This document shows, in pieces, positions 1 through 6,396 of a DNA stretch of 13,979 bases; position 1 is the stretch's first letter, and each line of letters opens with the position of its first letter. The stretch comes from an uncultured Clostridia bacterium. Its GTDB lineage: Bacteria > Bacillota > Clostridia > Lachnospirales > Lachnospiraceae. The DNA lies in the NCBI GenBank assembly GCA_947304065.1, contig CAMZAI010000054.1:1-13979 (forward strand). Direction: 5' to 3'. The translations under genes were made by a program, and so were the position numbers. The notes under the pieces are model-generated. The model saw only the letters and a list, made by a program, of their open reading frames with translations. It was not told the DNA's origin and did not search any database.

Positions 1-41
1 GATGGTCTTGGTCTCCGGGACGCATCGGGCATTGCTTTTTT

Positions 42-67
42 TGTAAGATTAGGACGAAAATGTTGTA
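42..67 (+). promoter_or_regulatory. Candidate ECF-type promoter upstream of the sigma factor gene
   Basis: The sequence shows TGTAAG at 42-47, then 16 bases, then TGTA at 64-67, about 48 bases before the sigma start codon. Known ECF promoters of the Bacillus sigma-W type read TGAAAC-N16-CGTA, so both the spacing and most positions fit. This suggests autoregulation by the sigma factor encoded just downstream, which is common for ECF genes. A sigma-A reading (TTGTAA at 41-46, TATTAT at 66-71) is possible but needs a 19-base spacer. The assignment is inference from pattern only. Confidence 0.4.
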
Positions 68-114
68 TTATATAGACAGAGACATAAAAGAGTAGCGCCA
101 CGTGAGGAGCAGTC

Positions 115-672
115 ATGGAAGATAACGATATTATCGGGTTGTACTTTGCGCGCGATCAGAAAGCGATCGCGGAGACAAAGAGCAAATACGGCGGCTATTG
201 CTTTGCTCTCGCGAACAGGATCCTGGGGAGCAAAGAGGACGCGGAGGAATGCGTGAACGACACGCTTTTTTCGGCATGGAATTCAATACCGCCGTACAGG
301 CCGAAGATACTGCGTATGTTTCTGGCCAAACTTGCCCGCAACAGGGCGATAAACCGCATCAAGGCAGACCATGCGAAGAAAAGGGGAAGCGGCGAGTCAA
401 CACTCGTCTACGAAGAACTCTCGGAATGCATCAGCGACGGGCGCAATATTGAATCTGAGATCATCGCAAAGGAACTCGGGCAGGCTGTAAACAGTTTTGT
501 CGCGGCACTTCCGGAACGCGAGGGCGATATATTTATCAGACGCTATTTTTTCATGGAGGCGGTAAAGGACATAGCGGAGGGATACGGAATGACGCCCGGC
601 AATGTGAGCGTGACTCTGAACCGTACTCGTGGGAAACTAAGAGATTATCTGGAAAGTAAGGGATTTCTGTAG
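115..672 (+). CDS. ECF-family RNA polymerase sigma factor (sigma-70 family)
   Basis: The 185-residue product has the size and two-domain layout of an extracytoplasmic-function sigma factor, which directs RNA polymerase to a small stress or envelope regulon. Region 2 spans about residues 10-85 and includes the typical DAEECVNDTLFSAW stretch at 42-55 followed by the basic LAKLARNRAINRIK segment. Region 4 spans about 122-180: LPEREGDIFIRRYFF is followed by a helix-turn-helix around residues 148-175 (VKDIAEGYGMTPGNVSVTLNR). GAGGAG at 104-109 lies 5 bases before the ATG and fixes the start. The next gene, 84 bases downstream on the same strand, is a membrane-tethered serpin and probably its regulatory partner. 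Family assignment is firm; the stimulus and regulon are unknown. Confidence 0.92.
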   Translation: MEDNDIIGLYFARDQKAIAETKSKYGGYCFALANRILGSKEDAEECVNDTLFSAWNSIPPYRPKILRMFLAKLARNRAINRIKADHAKKRGSGESTLVYEELSECISDGRNIESEIIAKELGQAVNSFVAALPEREGDIFIRRYFFMEAVKDIAEGYGMTPGNVSVTLNRTRGKLRDYLESKGFL

Positions 673-756
673 AGCGAAGATAATGAAGGATAGAGTAATT
701 ATCGGCATGATCGGGATATGAATGATTGAAAAGTATTGTAATGATCGGAGGTTACC

Positions 757-2319
757 ATGAACGAGAAGGATTTACTGGAAAGCATTTCCGAAATAGATGA
801 GGAGCTCCTTGAACGAAGCGAGAAAAATAAAGCAGAAGGTGCCAAAGCAGCAGAGGCGGCGCAAGGCAAAATGCCTGAAAGGAAGGCTGTTGCGACACCC
901 GGAATTTTCCGGCGCAGGCGAGGCTTCCTCGCTGCATCGGTAGTTCTCGTACTCTGCCTCGCCGGTCTCATTGTGTATATCGCCCTCGGCAGCGGACAGG
1001 ACAAATCCGGAGTATCGAAATTCCTGAAGCCTTTTGTTGTCTCGGCTGCGGAGTATCCGGAAGTCATGAAAGCGCCTAATTATATGGATTTCGATGAAGG
1101 TAATGACGGCATTTTCGGACCGGAGGAAATGGCAAAATACGATGAGGCCGAAAAAGAGTATATAAGTCAGCGCACGAAACTGATAAACGTCGACGGTTAC
1201 AATCCTGCACTCGGAAAGAGGGTCGCCCAGAGCTTCAACACGAAGGCAATGAAGCAGTTCCTCTCGGAAAGCAACCACGAGAACCGTGTATATTCCCCCA
1301 TAAATATCTGCATCGCCCTCGGAATGCTCGCGGAGACCACGGACGGCGAGACCAGACAGCAGATTCTTGATGTGCTCGGGATTGAGAATATTGAGGCGTT
1401 GAGACCTGTAATGAAGGGGCTTTGGAACGGATTATACAAGGACGATAAGACGAAATGCATACTGGCTTCTTCCGTATGGCTAAGTGATAAGATCAACTAT
1501 AAAAAGGACACTCTCAAATCTCTGGCTTCAAACTACTATGCGTCGTCATTTTCAGGCGATATGGGCAGCGAAAAGTACTCCGAAGCCTTCAGAACCTGGC
1601 TTGATGAGCAGACGGATGGGATATTAAAAGAGCAGATTTCCGAACTTGCCTTTGACCCCAATACGGTCATGGCGCTCGCGACCACAGTATGCTTCAGCGC
1701 GAAGTGGACAAACGAGTTCCTTCCGGCAAATACCGGGACAGACATCTTCCATTCGGCTAATGGTGACATACAATGTGAATTCATGAATGCTTCGGCCGAC
1801 GGTCTCTACTATTGGGGAGAACAGTTCGGAGCAATATCAAAGACCTTTGAGACAGGAGACGGGCGAATGCTGTTCATTCTCCCGGATGAAGGCGTCAGTG
1901 TCTACGACCTGCTGGAGGACGAAGAAGTTATTTCTTTTATAAACTTTGGTCAGTATTATGAGCAGTCAAAGCGTGTGACTATTGACATGTCGATCCCGAA
2001 GTTCGATATATCCTCAAAGGAGGATATCATAGATAATCTTAAAACACTGGGCATCACCGACGCGTTTGATTATGATAAAGCAGATTTTTCTCCTGTTTCG
2101 GATGAAGACTCGATATTTTTAAACAAGGCGGAGCACGGTGTGCGCGTTATTGCCGATGAAGAAGGAGTCAAAGCCGCCGCGTACACGGCAGAACTTGCAG
2201 CGACAGCTGCCATGCCTCCCGATGACCGGATTGATTTCATCCTCGACCGCCCCTTCATGTTCGTAATCTCAATGGGCGACGGAATCCCGATGTTCGTGGG
2301 CATCGTAGAGAATCCCTAA
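757..2319 (+). CDS. Membrane-anchored serpin, putative anti-sigma/sensor partner
   Basis: The 520-residue protein has three parts. Residues 1-56 are charged and probably cytoplasmic, ending in FRRRRG. Residues 57-78 form one transmembrane helix, with the basic side inside by the positive-inside rule. After a linker to about residue 150, a serpin domain runs to the C-terminus and should lie outside the cell. Serpin hallmarks are VYSPINICIALGMLAETTDG (179-198), the hinge EEGVKAAAYT (468-477) and the signature FILDRPFMFVI (494-504). Serpins trap serine or cysteine proteases by loop insertion; the Ala-rich hinge suggests this one is inhibitory. Counting from the hinge puts Ala484-Ala485 at P1-P1', hinting at an elastase-like target. 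GGAGG at 747-751 supports the start. An ECF sigma gene precedes it, and the N-terminus resembles the cytoplasmic segments of proteins encoded after clostridial ECF genes. The serpin call is firm; the anti-sigma role is inference. Confidence 0.9.
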   Translation: MNEKDLLESISEIDEELLERSEKNKAEGAKAAEAAQGKMPERKAVATPGIFRRRRGFLAASVVLVLCLAGLIVYIALGSGQDKSGVSKFLKPFVVSAAEYPEVMKAPNYMDFDEGNDGIFGPEEMAKYDEAEKEYISQRTKLINVDGYNPALGKRVAQSFNTKAMKQFLSESNHENRVYSPINICIALGMLAETTDGETRQQILDVLGIENIEALRPVMKGLWNGLYKDDKTKCILASSVWLSDKINYKKDTLKSLASNYYASSFSGDMGSEKYSEAFRTWLDEQTDGILKEQISELAFDPNTVMALATTVCFSAKWTNEFLPANTGTDIFHSANGDIQCEFMNASADGLYYWGEQFGAISKTFETGDGRMLFILPDEGVSVYDLLEDEEVISFINFGQYYEQSKRVTIDMSIPKFDISSKEDIIDNLKTLGITDAFDYDKADFSPVSDEDSIFLNKAEHGVRVIADEEGVKAAAYTAELAATAAMPPDDRIDFILDRPFMFVISMGDGIPMFVGIVENP

Positions 2320-2371
2320 GTTTTACTCGTCGCCGCCTGCGCCTCTTGGCTGGCACCTAAAAGAAACAATT

Positions 2372-2419
2372 AAGGCCGGGAAATCTGTCCGTGCGGAGCA
2401 CGGCGGATTTCCCGGCCTT
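2372..2419. terminator. Bidirectional hairpin terminator between convergent genes
   Basis: A perfect 14-base-pair stem (2372-2385 with 2406-2419) is continued by an inner 6-pair stem (CCGTGC 2389-2394 with GCACGG 2398-2403) around a GGA loop. It lies between the convergent serpin and glycerate kinase genes. The flank is T-rich in the minus direction (TTAATTGTTTCTTTT read on the minus strand) and weaker in the plus direction (TTGTCATTC), so it probably ends both transcripts, more efficiently for the minus-strand operon. Confidence 0.85.
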
Positions 2420-2438
2420 GTCATTCATAGCGCAAGAT

Positions 2439-3644
2439 TTACTGGTTCTCGTGCCGCAGCGCCTGGAAATACGCGCGTGCGGTGCGGAGGTAGTATTCTT
2501 CGGGGTTCATCATCGATTTTTCGGCGGGGCCGTCGCCTGAGGTCTTCAGGATCAGCTTCACGCCGAGCTCGTATGCGGCTTCATAGCCTTCGCCGGTCGT
2601 TCCGACGATCGCCACGAGCGGCACATTGTTCGCGCGGCAGTGGTGCGCGATGCCCGCCACCGTTTTACCGTGGAAGGACTGCCAATCGAGCTTTCCCTCG
2701 CCCGTGATGCAGAGGTCCGCGCCTTTCAAGTGGCTGTCGATATCGAGTATACTTAAGATCGCTTCGCTGCCGAGACTCATCTTCGCGCCGAGAGCGACGC
2801 ACAGCGTGGCACCTAAGCCGCCTGCGGCACCTGCGCCGGGGAAGGAATTCGGATCGGCTCCGAAGGTCTTATTGAGAACATTGGAATAATGGATCATGCC
2901 CGCTTCGAGCTCCGAAATGATCTCATTGCGGTAATCGGTGTCCATATCGGGCGAGCATTTCTGCTTCGCGAACGTAAATACGGCGCCGTCGGGGCCCGTA
3001 AGAGGATTGTCCACATTGCACAGGACCGTGATCTGCGCCTCGCGGATCAGAGGACATAGCCCGGACATATCGATGCTCATGATGTCCGCGAGATCTCCGC
3101 CCGTTCCGCCGGGATGGGGATCGTCATCGGATTCGGCTCCGAGTTCCCTGCCGTCGCCGTCGAGGAACTTCACTCCGAGAGCGCGCAGCGCGCCGATACC
3201 CGCGTCGTTCGTGGCGCTTCCGCCGAGAGCTATCATGATCCTGGTGCAGCCCTGCTCGAGCGCGTCGCGGATCAGCTCGCCGGTTCCGTAGGTCGTGGTA
3301 TATTTGGGATTCAGTCTGTCGCCGGGAACCAGCGTGATGCCGGAGGCGGCAGCCATTTCGATCACGGCTCCCTTTGAAGTCGTGCCGTCATCGTTCTTTA
3401 CCGGGCAGATGCCGTAGGCTGCGGAAATCTTCTCCATAAACGGATTGTGAACGGTTATGGTGCGCTTCTCGCCGCCGAGGGCGTCGGTAACAACATCAAC
3501 CGTGCCGAGATTTCCGTCGGCCACGTGAATCTCGACCGTCTCACATTCGGGGAAAAATTCGCGTGCGGCAGCTGTCAGCATCTCGGCAATGCGTGCTGAC
3601 GAAAGCGTGCCTGTAAACGAATCTGATGCAAAGACAAATTTCAT
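2439..3644 (-). CDS. Glycerate kinase (type I, GarK/GlxK family)
   Basis: The 401-residue protein matches the glycerate kinase family, which phosphorylates D-glycerate with ATP in the cytoplasm and feeds lower glycolysis. Visible family motifs are IEMAAASGI (95-103), GGSATNDAGIGALRALG (141-157), CNVDNPLTGP (209-218), PGAGAAGGLGA (269-279) and TGEGKLDWQS (314-323). Two N-terminal motifs deviate: DSFTG at 8-12 where DSFKG is usual, and VADGNLGT at 41-48 where the family normally has ADGGEGT. This raises the question of altered activity or substrate. The start is supported by an AAGGTGAT site in the 16-base gap after the upstream hydrolase gene, so the two are probably cotranscribed from the promoter near 5045. 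A strong hairpin lies 20 bases past the stop. Family confidence is high; activity is less certain. Confidence 0.88.
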   Translation of the reverse strand: MKFVFASDSFTGTLSSARIAEMLTAAAREFFPECETVEIHVADGNLGTVDVVTDALGGEKRTITVHNPFMEKISAAYGICPVKNDDGTTSKGAVIEMAAASGITLVPGDRLNPKYTTTYGTGELIRDALEQGCTRIMIALGGSATNDAGIGALRALGVKFLDGDGRELGAESDDDPHPGGTGGDLADIMSIDMSGLCPLIREAQITVLCNVDNPLTGPDGAVFTFAKQKCSPDMDTDYRNEIISELEAGMIHYSNVLNKTFGADPNSFPGAGAAGGLGATLCVALGAKMSLGSEAILSILDIDSHLKGADLCITGEGKLDWQSFHGKTVAGIAHHCRANNVPLVAIVGTTGEGYEAAYELGVKLILKTSGDGPAEKSMMNPEEYYLRTARAYFQALRHENQ

Positions 3645-3660
3645 TGGATCACCTTCTAAA

Positions 3661-4989
3661 TCAGTCCCAAAGTTTCATGACACGTTCGAGGGCCTCTTTG
3701 TTGCGGTCCGCGACCATGTCGGCATAGTCGAAAAAGATAAATCCGTCGGTTTTTCCTGTTTCGCGCGCCACAGTGATCATATTGGCAAGAGTGAACTGAT
3801 TGTACCATTCGGAATCGTTTCCCCAGGAAGAGGAAACGGTGGACCTGGTGTTCATCTTGTACGCGGGAAGACCGACATACAGCTTGACCGAATCGCATTT
3901 TAAGGCGTCCTCCCACTTGAGAAGCGTCTCATAGTAGGGACAGGTGTTCTGCGTGTTGAAGCTCCAGTAGAGCTGCGGGCAGATGTAATCGATGTAGCCC
4001 GGCTTGCTCATCCAGGTCTCGTAATCAACGTACCAGCGGAAATAATCGTTCTTGTAATAATCGATGAAGCCGCCGGGGCTGATGCCGAAAATGCAGTCGG
4101 GATCGATCTTCTTGACCGCCTTGTAAACTTTTTTAACGAGCGTATTTACGTTATCCTTGCGCCACCTGTCGATAGAAACGGCTTCCTTTCCGGCTGCGGT
4201 CCTTTCTTTGACGTAAGCGTTGTATTCGGGAGCGTCAAATATGGTCTGGTATGTATCTTTTGTGAATGCCGGATAGAAATAATCGTCGAAGTGGATGCCG
4301 TCCACGTCGTAATTCTCAACGATCTCCTTTACTCCGTTGATAATGAGCTGCTGTACTTCGGGGATCGCGGGATTGTAATAGAGCTGGGCCTGATATGCGA
4401 TGACGCGCCGGTCGTCCTTTGTCTTCTTATTGCTCAGCCATTTGCGCGCAGGGTTTTTCTTCGAGAGAAGCCTCTTCGCGAGCGATGTCTTCTGCATCAG
4501 CGGAGTCGCGTTCTTCTCTTCCTCCGTGAGAGTGTATTTAGGGGTAATGCGGTAAGGGTTCAGCCATGCGTGGATCTCGAGGTCGCGTGCGTGAGCCTCC
4601 TCGACCATGATCGCGAGCGGATCGTAGCCGGGATCGACGCCCTGCTTTCCGGATGCGTATACCGACCAGGGGTAATACTTGGACGGATACATCGCGTCGC
4701 TGAATGGACGTACATGTACCACTACGGCGTTCATGCCCAGAGCCACGGCGTTATCGAACATTTCGTTGACATAGGTCGTGAACTCGGCGGCGTTCGTGTA
4801 ATGAGAAACGCCGAAATCATAATAGGCGATCCAGACCGCCCTGAACTCCCTATCGGAAGTATCCTCGGAAGCAGTCTTTTTTGCGGCCGATACCGTAACA
4901 GCGGGGGAACCGGAAATCTCGCCCGCAGGTCCCGCGAAAACAGCGAGAGCGCAGATCAGGCAGATAAGCTTTTTAAATTTTGAAACCAT
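3661..4989 (-). CDS. Secreted GHL10/YngK-like glycosyl hydrolase family protein
   Basis: The 442-residue protein starts with a typical signal peptide (basic MVSKFKK, hydrophobic core about 8-20, plausible cleavage near VSA-AK at 33-37), so it should be exported. There is no lipobox. The mature part matches the glycosyl-hydrolase-like family 10 (formerly DUF187, YngK-like) TIM barrel: FRAVWIAYYDFG (49-60), VVHVRPFSDAMYPSKYYPWS (90-109), PGYDPLAIMVEEAHARDLEI (120-139), HAWLNPYR (140-147), DVDGIHFDDYFYP (228-240), FGISPGGF (301-308) and YIDYICPQLYWSF (332-344). Members are thought to act on envelope or exogenous polysaccharides, but the substrate is generally unknown. AAAAGGTGAT at 4995-5004 (minus strand) precedes the ATG. 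The gene leads a unit with glycerate kinase; the glycerophosphotransferase gene lies upstream on the same strand. Confidence 0.88.
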   Translation of the reverse strand: MVSKFKKLICLICALAVFAGPAGEISGSPAVTVSAAKKTASEDTSDREFRAVWIAYYDFGVSHYTNAAEFTTYVNEMFDNAVALGMNAVVVHVRPFSDAMYPSKYYPWSVYASGKQGVDPGYDPLAIMVEEAHARDLEIHAWLNPYRITPKYTLTEEEKNATPLMQKTSLAKRLLSKKNPARKWLSNKKTKDDRRVIAYQAQLYYNPAIPEVQQLIINGVKEIVENYDVDGIHFDDYFYPAFTKDTYQTIFDAPEYNAYVKERTAAGKEAVSIDRWRKDNVNTLVKKVYKAVKKIDPDCIFGISPGGFIDYYKNDYFRWYVDYETWMSKPGYIDYICPQLYWSFNTQNTCPYYETLLKWEDALKCDSVKLYVGLPAYKMNTRSTVSSSWGNDSEWYNQFTLANMITVARETGKTDGFIFFDYADMVADRNKEALERVMKLWD

Positions 4990-5021
4990 ATAAATATCAC
5001 CTTTTGAAAAATTTCACACCA

Positions 5022-5050
5022 TTTTTATTTATATCATAAACACTTGTCAA
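5022..5050 (-). promoter_or_regulatory. Candidate sigma-A promoter for hydrolase/glycerate kinase unit
   Basis: On the minus strand TTGACA (complement of 5045-5050) is a perfect -35 box. A 17-base spacer leads to TAAAAA (complement of 5022-5027), a weak -10 in a very A/T-rich stretch; TAAATA or ATAAAA with shorter spacing are alternatives. It lies about 35 bases before the hydrolase start codon. Confidence 0.5.
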
Positions 5051-5106
5051 AGAATAGTCAGATAGTGATTCCTGACGATTATTTATCGCGAAATGAGGCG
5101 GACGTC

Positions 5107-6279
5107 TTAAATGCCCAGAAGCCCGAGCAGTCTTTCGGCTGAGTGCCCGTCGGTGTAGGAATATGAATCGGCGATGAAGGCGTCGGTAGCGGAGACGGCG
5201 TCCTGTGAGGCCCGGCAGTCCTGAGCGGCGGAAGCCTTCAAAGCGGCGAGCAGAGCGTCCGGTTCTGTGAACACGGGCCCCGGAACATATCCGCGATAAT
5301 CTCTGTAAAAGCCGCGGTCGCTGCCTTCAAAGCGGTCGAGATCGTAAGCATAGAACAGCATAGGGCGCCTGAGCAGCGAGTACTCGAAGATGATCGAGGA
5401 ATAGTCGGTGATCAGGATGTCCGCGGAACCGAGAAGGGTATTAAGGCCCGGATAATAAGACAGATCTATGATCCTGCCGGAAACGGCAGGGTCTTTTTTT
5501 GACGCGCTGTCGAGCGCGGTCTTCTCCCTGAGCATCGATGCGACGAAAGGATGAAGACGCAGTCCGAGACAGAAATTATCGGGCAGTTCGTTCAGGAACG
5601 AATCCGCGAACGAACGGATGACATCGATCTGCTGCCGTTCATTGCTCTTGTCGTCGCGGAAGGTAGGGGCGTAAAGTACCAGCGTCTTTCCGGCAAGAGA
5701 GGGGAAATCTTTTTCAAGTCTGTTCCGCGCTTCCTTCGCGAAACCGGGCTTAAAGAAAGCATCGGTGCGGGGAAGTCCGAGAACGCGGACCTTGCTTTCG
5801 GGTACGCCGAAGCACCCGGCGTAGATATCCTTTGTTGCCGGGGAGCTGACGATCAGATGTGTTATATTGCGGCCGCAGCGGGCCTCGAGTTCTTTGAGTT
5901 CGCCTTCGTTCACATGCTGGCCGAACTTTTTGACAGTGCCCGTGCCGTGCCAAAGCTGTGTGAGCGTACTGCCCTTGCGGAGTTTCAGGCATGAGAGCGG
6001 AAGAAATGTATTGTCGCAAAAAATGAAGCGGCTGCGTGCGAGACGGTATGCCGACCTGAAGATAAAGCCTGCGCCGGAAGCCTCGCTGCGGGTAAGGGCG
6101 TCGCACTTAAAGCCGCGCTCTTCAAACAGAGCCTTCATCACGCCGCAGTTGCCCTCGCCGGAACTGTCGTGCGTCATGACGAAATAAGCCCTGTTCCCGT
6201 CAACCGGGAGCAAGGAGAAAATCCTGTATAAGAGGCCGTAAAGCCGGTACCCCGCCATTTTCTTTCTGCTTATCCGCAC
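5107..6279 (-). CDS. CDP-glycerol glycerophosphotransferase family protein (TagB/TagF-like)
   Basis: The 390-residue protein matches the CDP-glycerol:poly(glycerophosphate) glycerophosphotransferase family, which transfers glycerol-phosphate (or a similar polyol-phosphate) from a CDP donor onto a lipid-linked acceptor at the inner membrane face. Diagnostic motifs are QLWHGTG (108-114), LGLPRTDAFF (167-176), LYAPTFRDD (202-210), RLHP (241-244), ILITDYSSIIFEYSLLRRPM (288-307) and RGFYRDY (322-328). The length is that of a single catalytic domain, as in TagB, without the N-terminal extension seen in TagF. No other wall-polymer gene is present, so the exact polymer is unknown. The start is GTG: AAAGGAG (complement of 6285-6291) lies 5 bases before it, whereas the first ATG (codon 8) has no such site. 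Its promoter overlaps the divergent oxidoreductase promoter. Confidence 0.9.
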   Translation of the reverse strand: MRISRKKMAGYRLYGLLYRIFSLLPVDGNRAYFVMTHDSSGEGNCGVMKALFEERGFKCDALTRSEASGAGFIFRSAYRLARSRFIFCDNTFLPLSCLKLRKGSTLTQLWHGTGTVKKFGQHVNEGELKELEARCGRNITHLIVSSPATKDIYAGCFGVPESKVRVLGLPRTDAFFKPGFAKEARNRLEKDFPSLAGKTLVLYAPTFRDDKSNERQQIDVIRSFADSFLNELPDNFCLGLRLHPFVASMLREKTALDSASKKDPAVSGRIIDLSYYPGLNTLLGSADILITDYSSIIFEYSLLRRPMLFYAYDLDRFEGSDRGFYRDYRGYVPGPVFTEPDALLAALKASAAQDCRASQDAVSATDAFIADSYSYTDGHSAERLLGLLGI

Positions 6280-6284
6280 ACTGT

Positions 6285-6291
6285 CTCCTTT
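6285..6291 (-). promoter_or_regulatory. Ribosome binding site that fixes a GTG start
   Basis: AAAGGAG on the minus strand lies 5 bases before GTG (complement of 6277-6279). This supports the GTG rather than the downstream ATG as the start of the glycerophosphotransferase gene. Confidence 0.75.
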
Positions 6292-6332
6292 GGGCCGGAT
6301 CCTTACGGAGGGCCGCTTTGGTTATCCCTTTG

Positions 6333-6361
6333 ATTATAGCAGATTTACAGGCCGCCCGCAA
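6333..6361 (-). promoter_or_regulatory. Sigma-A promoter for the glycerophosphotransferase gene
   Basis: On the minus strand TTGCGG (complement of 6356-6361) is followed by a 17-base spacer and a perfect TATAAT (complement of 6333-6338). Transcription would start near 6326, leaving a leader of about 47 bases. The -35 is only half-consensus, so activator help or modest strength is possible. Confidence 0.55.
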
Positions 6362-6372
6362 AGATATATAAT
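6344..6372 (+). promoter_or_regulatory. Strong sigma-A promoter for the three-oxidoreductase operon
   Basis: TTTACA at 6344-6349, a 17-base spacer and a perfect TATAAT at 6367-6372 form a near-consensus promoter. The start would be near 6379, giving a leader of under 20 bases that contains AAGGAGGG at 6383-6390, six bases before the ATG at 6397. The short leader leaves no room for a riboswitch. Confidence 0.75.
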
Positions 6373-6396
6373 TCTCTTAAATAAGGAGGGAATGAT

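Noticed and set aside
41..71. Sigma-A promoter reading TTGTAA / TATTAT before the sigma gene
   Set aside because: The spacer would be 19 bases; the ECF-type reading with a 16-base spacer fits better, though both remain possible.
698..748. Direct repeats of ATGATCGG (707-714 and 741-748) between sigma and serpin genes
   Set aside because: Short, the second copy overlaps the ribosome binding site, and there is no promoter or symmetry; likely chance.
4291..4983. A 230-codon plus-strand frame inside the GHL10 gene
   Set aside because: Antisense shadow of a well-supported gene; no family features and no ribosome binding site.
5057..5076. Short hairpin (GTCAG / CTGAC) after the glycerophosphotransferase gene, as terminator
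   Set aside because: Only five pairs around a ten-base loop and no proper U-run; too weak to call.
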